A stretch of 64,000 nt of DNA, from positions 22,286,324-22,350,323 of the forward strand of contig OX438741.1 in the NCBI GenBank assembly GCA_949316235.1, in the 5' to 3' direction. The notes under the pieces were generated by a model. The model was not told the DNA's origin, made no database searches, and saw only the letters and a list, made by a program, of their open reading frames with translations. A program made the position numbers and the translations under genes. Shown here piece after piece: positions 23,684 through 34,470 of this stretch. This DNA comes from Oegoconia quadripuncta. Lineage: Eukaryota; Arthropoda; Insecta; Lepidoptera; Autostichidae. The first letter of the stretch is position 1, and each line of letters begins with the position of its first letter.

Positions 23684-26600
23684 ATGACTGATTCCATAAA
23701 GGAATTGTTAAGCATGTTAAATGAAAAGATAAAATTCGGTGAAGATCTAATGTTGCAACTGAAACCGGTTGAAAATATTGATGGTGTCATGAAACTACAA
23801 AGAAAAATCCGTCAAGAAATCGAGTTTTTAAAAAAAGTTGTTGTATTGTTTTTTTATTCAACTTATTTAGTTAATTATACCTTTAGAGATAAAGAACAAA
23901 CCAACTAATGCGATACTTTTGATATTCTAGTTAGAGAAAAAGCAAAAGGTGAAGGTGGAACAGCTGTCTTGTTCTAATCTCCGGCATTTGGGAGCGATGG
24001 TGAAATGCACACTCAGGCCTGGCGTCGTGGCTGTTTGCAAAATATTTCACATTAGTGACGAGAGCAAGTTACTTATTGACATTATTTGCGATCAAGGAAA
24101 AACTTGGACCAAAGGTATATTGTTTAGCAAATTTTTACAAATGATTCTTTTCCATAAATTAAGTATGCTCAATTTTAAAACAGCACATACAATAATTTTC
24201 TTGTGTAACTGTAATAATTCGGATTGTTCAATACTGTTACATAGGTACTTAATATAATTGCATTTTGGCTTTCAGTAATAGCACGAAATCCAAAGTCATT
24301 GTCGGCATTAAGTTCAGGCAAAGCGTCATATGGAGCCAGATCCATTCTAGATCAAGCAGGGGACTACTTAGAATGTGCTAAGTTATACCCATGCATGTAT
24401 CAACCACCAAAGGCTAGTATGATGTAACATTAACAATGCTTCATGTAATTGTGAACTCTTCCTCCACCTGTATAAACATATTAACAAACCCCTATGTGAA
24501 ATGTAACCTTCCCACTGTATGTACCATAAGTAAAGTAATTTCTGACTAAACTAAGTTGCATGAAGCAAGAAGCATGAATCTGTGGCCAAATATTGTGTTA
24601 TCTGAATTATTTCACTCTCCTCTATCAACATGTCCAACTGGTGTGGTGAAAGTAGTATGCACATTTGCCCATGCCTATATTATTGGAATCCACATTTCCA
24701 CACTTATTGGCTTCCGTGGGAAAATTACTCGGGTATTATCTAATTTCCTCATTTCCTCCATAGGGCTGGCATAACCTTTTTACATAGAAGTAAAGAATTA
24801 CTTTTTTACAGGTGGTTTTCGAATTTGTAAGTGGAATAGAAGAGAATTTAGCCAATAAATTGAAAGCTGTAGGTATAATAGTGCAGGGCCAAATTGTACC
24901 GGATTCCAATCCTGTAGAGGATTATGAAGATGCTTGGAATTCAGAGTCAAGTGATGATTCTGTGTATCACAGGTAAAATATTAATTCAGCTCTATACTTT
25001 TAGTACAGTTAAATTCGAAATGTGCAGAACATAATGGGAAGTTGTTGTGTCCAGGCAGAAAGTCTGGAAGCTGTTCAACAACTTTTGAGTTTGAGAGTTT
25101 GTGCCATTTTTCATTAATTAGATTAAATTGGTCTAAGTTCCAGTTGGTCTTGAATCTATTACCACTACTTGACTAAATGTTTTTTTTTTCATCACTTTCA
25201 TTCATTTTATTTAGGAATTCTGGCAGTTGCATGTTCTTTTGTTCGACTAGCATGAATTTGTATGCCGACAGTATATTGGACTATATAAAGCAAATTATCT
25301 ACTTTGCATGCTCTTTTATCTGCATTTAGTTGGAGTAAAATGTCCACTCGTATGCTGCAAATTAATTTTTATAACAAAACTACTTGTGTATGGAAGCGGA
25401 AGGAGAGTAACCAGTAAACATCTGTTTAACACATTCAGGGACACAACACAACAATGAAGCTTCTATTGTGCCTGATGATCTGTCCCGGAACATGTTAATA
25501 GAGGTGTCATACTTACCTCTTTGTGTAGAGTGTGCATGAAAGTCGAAGAATCAGCCACCCATGGGGTTCAATGGCTACACTAGCTGCTCATGTCAGAAGC
25601 CTGGGGTTGCTTCTGGAAAATTGTAGCAACATCTTTTTACTTCATTAAATTGATAACCTAATAAATATTTTACATGAGTACTTCCACATTGAGATATACT
25701 TTTGTGACTGCTTAGAGGGTGACATGTAAGAGAACCATTGTCATTTATTATACAAGTTTACTACTATAATTTGGTGATAGCTTATTATTGTTTTTTATAT
25801 ACCTCATTTTTCATGTGGAACTTATTATTGGCATATGTTTAATAATGTTCATATGAAGATTATGTATTACCTGTAAATTCTCCTAAAAGCAAATGTTTAA
25901 ATAAAAATAAATAAGTACAAATATGTCGCATTCTCGGTTTTGTATGATATATTTGATGACTTGAGTTGTCTAGTCCAATATGTGTTTGTCTGTGGTGTCC
26001 ACTGATGTCCAGAAGTTAAAGTAAAAAGTCTAATCATCATGCTGATAATGTGTGATGCTAAATAATGACTGATGAATGATGTTTTTCTTAAAAGGAATAA
26101 TCTTAACATTTATTACTGTGAAATGACTTTCCAGCCAGCAAGCCACACTACAAGAAGTATCCCAGTGCATAGACCAGCACCCAGAGATCAGCACTCTAAA
26201 CTTGGATGTGACTGCAATGATGGCTTATGTTAGCAATATGACAAATGGACACTGCCATTATGTATTTAGACAGGAAGTTCTAACTCAACAGTCGGCCTGG
26301 GAGGCTGAAAAACCTGTGAAGCCAATTTTGGATAAATTGTTCGAAGGTAACTCTGTCTTTCACAAATTATGTTAATGCATGTATTTTTCTGCACTTCACC
26401 TTGTTGCTAACAATTGACTAAATTGAGTTGTTCTCTACATAAGAGCCTCATCAAAATATAGGATCTACCCAGGGCTTCTTAAGATAATTATGTGGAGATA
26501 TATTAAATGCCTATGTCCAGTAGGTGTGCCTATGTCTAGCTTTAAACGAATGTATAGGAAGATTTGTTTGTAAACCCTTTATTGTACTTCATAAAATTTA

Positions 26601-29600
26601 CACCAGGCTTTATTTGTATTGTAATATTATTTTTCTAATCACAATTTCTTGAAATGGTCACATACTTTGCAATCTTTGCATCCAACTAAATCGTTATGAA
26701 ATGATATGATTTAATGGGACTGTAATATATTGCAGTTGTGGGAAGTGTGAAATAAAGTATTTATCTACTCGTATCTAAATACAAAGTGTGTATTCAATAA
26801 CAGAATCGATGGTAAGATAAAAATTGTATAAAAATGGAAATGATGAATGAAATATTTAAGAGAAAACCATTTGTGGATTTATTCAGGAGCAGTTATAAAA
26901 TCAAAATTGTTCTGTTAAAGAGGGTTTATCCTGCACAGTATTCCATACAAACTTTCAAGTTCAAATTTGAAATGACAAAACCGATTCTAATGAAACTTTA
27001 TATGCATAAAGCGCGTACATCTCATTTTCGTAAAAGAGTATTGAAACTAAATTTTGAAATTTGAACAAATTTTAAGTGTTCCATAGCAACAGAAAAAATG
27101 CAATTTTAAATTCGATATTTTGTAAAAAATTTTTTAGATCTAAGTTTCATTAGAATCGATCTATTCATTACGAAAAATTTGGACTTTGTATGGAACGCCA
27201 TGTGGAATAAACCAGCTTAAATCTTAGAATTAATGATAGTTCTATAAATACGCTGCTGTTGCAAATCATTTATTTATTTAAAACTATTGTATACTATAAG
27301 CATACACATTCAACACAGATTTACCATGACAATACTAAAAATATGTAAAAGGCGAGCAAAGGCAATATAATATAGGATTTTCTTTTTATAAGAAAGAAAG
27401 AAAAGAAAGAAAAAATTCTTTATTGTACACAGCTTAAAAAGATACACAGTGATATTATTTTAACAGGTGTACAAAGGCGGTCTTATCGCTTATAGCGATC
27501 TCTTCCAGACAAACATGGCAAAGAAACTTAATATAATACATTACTGCTGCGTAGCGTAAAGCAAACTTACAAATAAATAAGGTTCATAATCTGCTTTTCT
27601 ACCAACTATAATGAAAGAAGCATATCTAAATTAAGAACACAAATGAATATTATTTGGCTACAACATTGGTGTGGGTTAATGGGTCAATGATCTTCAAAAC
27701 TTCTACTATAAGTTAAACAATAATCACTTTTCCCACTATTTCTGTATTTTATCACATTATGTATTACATAACCGATTCTTATTAATTGTATAATTATAAT
27801 TTATATATGGTAAATATTGCAACAAACTAAATTATTTTTTGTATGTATTTATTAATTTTAGGAAAGTCTTTAATTTGCTGCAGGACGGCGTGGGATGACT
27901 TTGAAAAGATTGTAAATACACTCGGAGGAGCCAATGAGAAGAAGAGAACAGAAGAATTAAGAAAAATTGTGACGGTGATTGCCGATGACTTTGGAGGTGA
28001 GTGCTGTTAATGATCAGAATGATCTAGTTCCAAACTAGGCAAAACCTGTACTGTTCTATGGATACTAGATAAAATATATAAAATGACACATACTTCTTCA
28101 ATATAAATGTTCGTTTATCCCTATGCGTTTTTCTAAATATCGGAACTTAAATGAAAAAAAAAATATATGGGACAGAGATGCAAAAAGGGGACATTGAAAA
28201 CATGCATAAGAATAGTAACAAATTGTAATGCTTTGGTTGTTGGTTGTCGCCTTTTATGCCCTTGCCCTCTAGCTGACCGATTCTTCTCAAAATAACCTCT
28301 CTCTTGTCGGTGGATCCTTTCCACACTTCTGTACATTCCGTCTTTTCTTTGACTTTCTGATACAACACGGCATTTACTTTTCCTTTGCACAAGCAAAGGA
28401 AAAGTAAATGCCTAGAAGAACACAGGCACACGGTACAAACCGTGTACCTGTGTTCTTCTAGGGCTTCCTTTCTTCCTCGTCCCCTCCACTTTTCCTTCAA
28501 TTATGTTCTTGATAAATTTGTGTTGTACTACATGTCCCAACATATCTCCCCTTCTGTTTTCAATGATCTTCAAAAACACTCGCTTCTCACTCACTACCTG
28601 GACCAATCGGCCGTGAAACATTGTCATGAAAATTATTCTTACCTATTTATGTGCCTAAACGTTAATTGTACAATATTTACAGGTGAAGATGATTATCCAA
28701 GGCAAAACTTGAAAGTGAGAGGTCATGTTAGACTGAGGTCAAAAATTATATTTAATTTTGGACATAGGGTTAAAGCACTCACAGTATCTGCAAATGAAGG
28801 TTTCGTTAGAGCAGCTAAACAGCAGGTAACTAGTAATAATTATACCTGATGGGTTTTTTTACCGTAAGGAAATTTTTTTTTTTTTTTTTTTTATGTACAA
28901 CGGGTTGGTACTTGACCTCAATCACACCTGATGTTAAGTGAAGATGAGGTCGAAGGTAGCCTACTGACCCGGAAACCCCATCTTATTTGGGGGACTGGCT
29001 ATCTTATCTCTGACAACCGGAACACAACAATGCTATTAACATTGGTGCTTAGCGGCAGATTTAGATAAACTTCTATAAGATCTAGGGCGCTTACGTGATA
29101 CCAAATTTAGCGATCGAATGCAAGCGAGCTAAACGGCAAATTTTTAGTGATCGAACTCAACGATTTTTTCGCGATACAACTGCAGGCCACTGTCTCGTTG
29201 ATATACGTAGTTCACTGCCGCGTAAAGTCGCTCGCTGACGTCATCAAACCATTGCGGGCGGCAATGAACTACTGTATAATAACGACCTAATGACGCCACA
29301 ACACACCGTGTGGCATCGCTCTTACTGGTTAGGAGCAAAAGTCTACATATACCGGTGAGTTTTTTTACCGTAAGGAAAAAAATAGGGCGTATAGTAAGTG
29401 AAATAGAAGGTATTGGCATAGATAGTTTATTATTATTTTTTTGTTCAAAGCCTTAACTCAAAATAATGCGTTGTGTCATTTTACGGTCGCGTTTGTAGCC
29501 TATTCCACATAATTACATCGTTAATGTAAATAAAACTTGGACAAATTATGAGTTCCAAACAAATTTCGCATGATAGAAACCCTACGAATCCCGCCAGTCG

Positions 29601-29909
29601 CATATCAATCACCGCCTGGCGCGTGGCTAGATTATGGTTTTGAAAAAAATAAATAAACTACCCATGCCAATAACTTCTATTTCAATTACCTAATATAGCC
29701 AATTTTTTTCATTACGGTAAAAAACCTCTTCCGGTATAAGGGATCATGTCTGTCTCATTTCAATTTCACACTCTGCGTACGAGTTTTACGGACTATAATT
29801 TTTATACCTACTTTGAATGTTTCAGGGAGTAATATACGCAGCATTTATCCATGAGTCTCGAGCTCTTACAGAAGGAAAAGAACCAACAGCTTCTAAAATA
29901 TCTTTATGA
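23684..29909 (+). CDS. C7orf25-like protein (UPF0415 / DUF1308 family)
   Basis: Homologue of the conserved, poorly characterised human C7orf25. Eight exons: 23684-23842 (end could be 23839), 23931-24114, 24276-24412, 24812-24972, 26135-26346, 27862-27996, 28683-28825 and 29826-29909 (TGA). They total 1215 nt, 404 aa, against about 420 in human. Visible family landmarks: SNLRHLGAMVKC, LLIDIICDQGKTWTKVIARN, GARSILDQAGDYLECA, the acidic DYEDAWNSESSDDS stretch, STLNLDVTAMMAYVSNM, AWDDFEKIVNTLGGANEKKR, KALTVSANEGFVRAAKQQ and GVIYAAFIHESRALTEGKEP. No signal peptide or membrane helix, so probably soluble. The third intron needs a GC donor (AAG|GCTAGT) to stay in frame. Molecular function is not established here. 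The start lies about 100 bp after the 454-bp tandem array; introns contain a LINE relic with hairpins and a MITE. Confidence 0.93.
26920..27225. repeat. Imperfect inverted repeat in intron 5 of the C7orf25-like gene
   Basis: GGTTTATCCTGCACAGTATTCCATACAAA-type text on the left mirrors TTTGTATGGAACGCCATGTGGAATAAACC on the right (quoted in parts), and the block CGATTCTAATGAAACTT recurs inverted at 27147. Likely an old MITE; no TSD recognised. Confidence 0.55.
27395..27500. repeat. Dispersed repeat fragment
   Basis: A purine run (GAAAGAAAGAAAAGAAAG) followed by TTCTTTATTGTACACAGC and AAAGGCGGTCTTATCGCTTA … GATCTCTTCCAGACAA. I associate this text with a common lepidopteran retroposon end. Similar 'CTTTATTGCGCAA' starts occur near 46620 and 48130. 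Confidence 0.5.
28150..28640 (-). pseudogene. LINE C-terminal relic containing twin hairpins
   Basis: Minus-strand frames resemble LINE RT C-termini: LGHVVQHKFIKNIIEGKVEG, then a K/G/R-rich run and a VKEKTECTEVWK segment in a second frame. The two halves are separated by two adjacent near-perfect inverted repeats (28371-28461) not expected in a LINE. It lies in intron 6 of the C7orf25-like gene. Confidence 0.65.
28371..28461. repeat. Two adjacent hairpins with identical ACAA loops
   Basis: Hairpin 1 is 28371-28410: an 18-bp perfect stem (CATTTACTTTTCCTTTGC) with loop ACAA. Hairpin 2 is 28412-28461: a 23-bp stem starting CTAGAAGAACACAGGCACA with one mismatch, again with loop ACAA. Only one base separates them. 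Confidence 0.9.
28895..29035 (-). mobile_element. SINE family B fragment (tail end)
   Basis: ATCACACCTGATGTTAAGTG, GACCCGGAAACCCCATCTTA and the CTGGCTATCTTATCTCTGA block match the reverse complement of the copy at 40480-40745. The tRNA-like head is missing. A 27-bp piece resembling the end of the TACCGTAAGG MITE family lies just before it (28854-28880). Confidence 0.7.
29040..29345. other. Unassigned intronic segment
   Basis: Moderately GC-rich text with repeated CGATCGAA/GCGAT motifs between the SINE fragment and the MITE. I could not assign it to any family; no exon is supported. Confidence 0.4.
29352..29734. mobile_element. MITE of the CCGG…TACCGTAAGG family, copy 1
   Basis: Starts CCGGTGAGTTTTTTTACCGT and ends with the reverse complement (…TTACGGTAAAAAACCTCTTCCGG, in part), flanked by TA on both sides (29350-29351, 29735-29736). 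Sub-terminal GAAATAGAAGGTATTGGCAT mirrors ATGCCAATAACTTCTATTTC. Two relatives lie at 52249 and 52868. It sits in the last intron of the C7orf25-like gene. Confidence 0.85.
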
Positions 29910-30073
29910 TATAATTTGCACAATATTCCCCGGAAGGGCAACCAAGATACTTTTAGACACTTTGTACTATGGGCATTAACAAGTTGACAGGGAAGATGCC
30001 GAACCAAGAGTTGCCGCATTGCCACAGTGGGCCTTAATTTGTTGAGAAATGAATAAGAAATTGATGATAGTGA

Positions 30074-30079
30074 AATAAA
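30074..30079 (+). promoter_or_regulatory. Polyadenylation signal AATAAA
   Basis: AATAAA is 165 bases after the TGA (29907-29909) of the C7orf25-like gene and is a plausible 3' end signal. Confidence 0.6.
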
Positions 30080-30824
30080 ATTATTTATAAGTAATTTTGT
30101 TGCATTCTACGTAATTTTTCGGTATCCTGTATCCAGATACCGTTCGACTACCTCAGTTCTTCTTCAAAAGACTTCTCACTTTTTTCCGCACGGACGGAAT
30201 GACGGAAGATTTTGGCGACTTCTTGTCTGGAAACACGAGAGTCATACACTTATATTTTAATAGAATCAAAGGCAGTTTAGCACCATACATTTCCCCTCTA
30301 TGAGACTAGTTTTAAGTTTTTTCGTTTACTGAAATTTCGATGTGATGGCACTTAGTTGTTTTTGAATTTTAACCGACTTCATATATGCATCATATTATTA
30401 TACACTTCCCTAACACCGTAGACAGAGAATAGTATAGACTGCTAGCAAGCGTGCCGGTGAAAGGGACAGAAAAAAAAGTACATCAAAAATGTCGGGTTAC
30501 CACCGTGAGGAAAATTTACCCCGAAATGTTGTATCCAAATGTAAAAATTAGTTATAGTCTCCAAATGGCGCGTCACCGCACACAAAGAGTGCATTACGTA
30601 TGGATATAAGGCGAAGTACTTTTAAGTGTTTTAAATATACTGAATGACATGAAACTGACGCGCCTCATTTCCATATTTTTGGTATGAAAATAGAACAGCC
30701 GTCACTTCGCAACATTTCCAGTTCTTTGAATTGCGTTATACGGCTAGAAGCTACAGCTAGGAGCTAGTAGCTATAGCTTCATTATACCGACTACAATAAC
30801 TGTTTAGCTAACCCGTGGTATGTA

Positions 30825-31156
30825 CAGTGGCTTGCAGCTAAAAGTATCCAGGCACAAAAATGCACATACATTTACTACGATATTGCAATTTCCTGAAATT
30901 ACTTTGAAGATACATAATACGTTATCTACTAAGTAATTTCAGGATTTTGCTATATCTTAGTAAATGTCATAAGAATTGCTATATTATTTTTTGCGCCTGG
31001 ATACAGAACGATGCTCTGGGGTTGCTTTGCTAGAGTATAGTTAGATAGGGATGTAGATACACGCTTTAAATAGCGGCATCCCCTTTTAACTATACAAGTG
31101 AAGATCAGTACTTCAGTGTCGTTCTGTAATATCGGCCTTAGAGCTGCAAGCCACTG
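30825..31156. mobile_element. Nested MITE with Tc1-type CAGTGG ends and large internal palindrome
   Basis: Begins CAGTGGCTTGCAGCT and ends AGCTGCAAGCCACTG, with TA on both sides (30823-30824, 31157-31158). Inside, 30842-31006 is a long imperfect palindrome: GTATCCAGGCACAAAAA mirrors TTTTTTGCGCCTGGATAC, and TTCCTGAAATTACTT mirrors AAGTAATTTCAGGA. Confidence 0.85.
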
Positions 31157-31194
31157 TACGTACCAACCTCTTTAGGTATGTAATTATTTTTTTT

Positions 31195-31345
31195 TGTTTA
31201 TGATTGACTGGACGCGTCGCGTTTGACCACAATCCCACCTGATGGAAAGTGACGATGCGGTCGAAGATGAAGCACGCGATCCCAGTAAATGCCTATTCAC
31301 TCTGCTCTTGAAGATCCCAAGGTTGTAGGATTCAGGAACGACAGA
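31195..31345 (+). repeat. LINE/SINE tail fragment
   Basis: ACCACAATCCCACCTGATGG, AAAGTGACGATGCGGTCGAA and the following 'gaagcacgc' text match a widespread lepidopteran retroposon end (from memory). No coding sequence. Confidence 0.55.
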
Positions 31346-32042
31346 AAGACTGAAGAATTATGAGGTAACGTAGGGTATAGTAAGGTATTGTAAAGTAAGG
31401 TAAGATAAGGGCAATTAAAATCAACTTACTATATAAAATGAATTAAAATCAACAAATCAAAAATATTTATATGTGAGAGACAAATACATTTTCATGCTAC
31501 ACGCTATCCATGCTTAAAGTTATTCTGTGTTCATTTGTACAGCAAAATTGTAAATGATTTAAACTGCCGAAAAAAAAAACAATCATGATAGTTTGTCGAT
31601 AAGTGGTGATTTTTAGGTGTCCACCAACTCAAAATAAAACGCGGCAGTACATTCTTTTCCTTTTCTTCCTTAAAAGTTGTCCATCAAAGTGTTCACTACA
31701 TATTCTTGAACCACGTTTTGGAACCCAATTGATTCTTTTAGTGGCTGCAATCTACATAGGACGTAACTCAGGGTCATCAGGAAATCTGAAATTTAGATCC
31801 AAATTAATTGTGTTATTTAATCACAACCGTTAAGGCTGGAACATAAATAAAACAAACAAATTTATGAAAACGGAACTAGAGATTTTCACATACAGATAAA
31901 AACAAAATATTTTTTATACAAACAAATAAAGAAGGTCTAAAATAATGAAGTTGTTGTTGTTATTGTTTTGATTTATCCCATTCGAGAAAGGCAAAGAAAG
32001 AAACAGCCATAACTTCCAATGTTAATTTTATAATGTTTACTA

Positions 32043-32340
32043 ATGGATAAGATCAGGAATGAGTATATCAGAGGAAGTCTAAAAGTGGCGCCAATAACAG
32101 AAAAGCTGAGGAGTAATAGGTTAGCATGGTTTGGGCACATTATGAGGAGGGATGAAGGGCACGTAACAAGACGAGTGTTAAGTATGAATGTGGAGGGATA
32201 CAGAGGTAGAGGAAGACCAAAGAAGGTGTGGGTAGATTGCGTGAGGAATGATATGTATGTGAAAGGGGTGAGTACGGAGATGACGGCTGATAGAGGAGAG
32301 TGGAAGAGGATGACATGTTGTGCCGACCCCACTTAGAGTG
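32043..32340 (+). pseudogene. RTE-like LINE reverse-transcriptase C-terminus
   Basis: An uninterrupted frame of 97 codons ending at a stop at 32334-32336: SNRLAWFGHIMRRDEGHVTR, then RGRGRPKKVWVDCVRNDM, then GEWKRMTCCADPT. This is the diagnostic C-terminal signature of many insect RTE/non-LTR elements. A 'gggataagggcaggaaaatgatgat' 3' tail follows. Severely 5'-truncated; lies inside the 3.1-kb TIR element. Confidence 0.9.
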
Positions 32341-33669
32341 GGATAAGGGCAGGAAAATGATGATACTAATAGTTATTACTTACTAGTCTTACTAACAATT
32401 TTAAAACAGTTTCAATCATTCATACAACCAAGTCTGATATATATTTATCTTTCTTCGACACTTTCTTGTGTATCACATTCTAAGCTGCTTTTGAGTTTTT
32501 AAAACAATTTTGGCACAACATGGAGTTTCCAATAGCAATCGTGGCAAACAGTTCTTCACGAACCACTTGAAATGACTTCGTAATAAAACAACTTTAAGTA
32601 AGTAGGTAAGTACGCACAATATCACATCATTATTACACCTCAAACATCACTGAAACTGTATTATAAAACTATGAATTATATCAGACATGGCTTAGTGACT
32701 TTGCCTTTCCCCAATGCGATAAATTATTAAAATAACCAAACTTTTGACAACGCCATCTACTGGCATGCCCGTAACTGTCACCTACGTTCACACATGCTAA
32801 GTGTTTCTGCCCCCCTCGATTCCTCCCTCAACCTCAACTTGCATGCCTGCTACTTGCACAAAAATCAACTGTTGTGCAATTTACAATCTACGGGCATGCA
32901 AGTTAGAAGTAGCAGTGACGTGCCCGTAGCTGGCACGCAAGTGAGCCATCTACAGGCATGTGTAATCCCGGCTTTATGAATTACCACTACATTAAGGTAA
33001 TTTCCCACCCAAAAAACTAGCAACACTGACTTTTGAGGTTATAATAATAAAAAAGCAATAGAAATCTTGTAAGTTCACCAAACATATGATGCACATAGTT
33101 AAGAATGATCAAAAACAAAGCTACCAGAAGCTTGTAGCATGTAAGATATTCGAGAATAATCGTCTACTTACGAATGAAAAGACAGCCCAGTAATCTTCCG
33201 CTTATTATCGCTTTTACAGCTTTCAACTCAACACCGCACCATTTTCCTGAACCGCACTAATTAAAATGTCACTGCCAGCCCACCAGGCACTTTTTAGCCC
33301 AAACAATTGAAATAAAATAAATGATAATCAGATAATTACCTACAAACGTCAAACTTTGTTTAGCACAATTATGTTCCAATACCTACAAAAAAACCGACAC
33401 GCGATGGGGGCAGACAATAGGCTCGCTTTGTCTCTTTTCTTTTCGAGTAACGCGAATTAAAGCATCCTTTTCTTGTATGAGTGAAAAAGAAATATGTCAA
33501 GCAGTCTATAGTATTCTCTGTCTACGCCTAACACAGTAATTTACTTTTGCTGCAAAATATTCTGCCGTTATTTATTACACATCAAAACTTGAAACCACAT
33601 TCCAAGAAAGAAAACTTGAAACCTGTCACCCGAGGTCTAATTTAACCGCGACGGCAGATCTTTAAAAAA

Positions 33670-34230
33670 TTGTCGCGCTACGTTGGGCTACTTCTTACGT
33701 TTACAAGCCTTTAGAAATATTAAAGGAAAGTGGCATTCTGAAATAAAACTATTTGTAGACACAAAGGCTTTTTTTGAAAAGCACCGATTCTACCTTGGTA
33801 GAGATTTCATAACTACGCTACGTAGATTACGTATAGGACATGCTAGATTTCCATCACATTTCAGGTTAAAACTAAGTTCGAGTTCGGATAGTTTGTATTG
33901 CAACAACAATTTTTGTAACTTAACACATTTAATTTTTGATTGCCCTCATTTACAACGCCTTTTAATCATTGGTCTCACATCCTAATTCCCCTAATGCCTT
34001 GCCTATTAGTGCTCAAGACGACTAAACGACGAATTTGTTTCTACAACTTTGGCAGGTTGTAAATATTTTTTTTTTGTTTTAACTCGTAGTTTGGTTTTTA
34101 CTCATTACATTACATATTTAGTAGTTGTACGTACGGTTTGTAATTTGGTCTAATGTTTTCGCGTTTAGGCTGATGGCCTACTACCAAGCCATATTTAATT
34201 TAAAAAAAAACACTAATACCTGCTACGAAC
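33670..34230 (+). pseudogene. LINE 3' end (RNase H / zinc-knuckle region and 3' UTR)
   Basis: Encodes a C-terminal LINE segment: FITTLRRLRIGHARFPSHFR followed by a C-x-N-x-C…HLIFDCPHL cysteine/histidine pattern typical after the RNase H domain. A non-coding 3' UTR then ends in an A run (34202-34210). It lies between the 3.1-kb element and the POLQ promoter. Confidence 0.75.
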
Positions 34231-34273
34231 TGTCACTGTCAAAGAACCAAAAAAAAAAAATGTCACTGTCAAA
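34231..34273 (+). repeat. 13-bp duplication flanking a 17-bp A-tailed insert
   Basis: TGTCACTGTCAAA occurs at 34231-34243 and 34261-34273. Between them are only GAACC plus an A12 run. This is the layout of an extremely 5'-truncated retroposon insertion, about 200 bp before the POLQ start codon. Confidence 0.8.
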
Positions 34274-34470
34274 TATAACAGCTGTTCAATTCAAAGTTTG
34301 TTGTTCGGTTCATTCATCAACGGACATGGTAGTCGTCCTAAATATACATTACATTGAGTTTTATGATTCCACGATTATGGGTCCGTTACATGATTTTACC
34401 TTTTAATAATTATACCAAGAAGAAATGTTATAAAACCAAATAGTACTTTGTTTGTGGAGTATAGTTGGAA

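Larger units (their letters stand above)
30417..33526. mobile_element. 3.1-kb element with 27-bp TIRs and 8-bp target duplication
   Basis: The left end (CGTAGACAGAGAATAGTATA) and right end (reverse complement CGTAGACAGAGAATACTATA) match over 27 bp with one mismatch. Both are flanked by CCTAACAC (30409-30416 and 33527-33534), a perfect 8-bp direct duplication. The interior has no transposase I can recognise. It contains a nested MITE (30825-31156), a LINE/SINE tail (near 31195) and an RTE C-terminal frame (32043-32336). An 8-bp duplication fits hAT-like, P or Merlin elements; the termini do not show the usual hAT CAGxG start. Confidence 0.75.

Noticed and set aside
32043..32336. Uninterrupted 97-codon frame as a host gene
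   Set aside because: Its GHIMRRDEGH and CCADPT signatures are those of an RTE LINE C-terminus.
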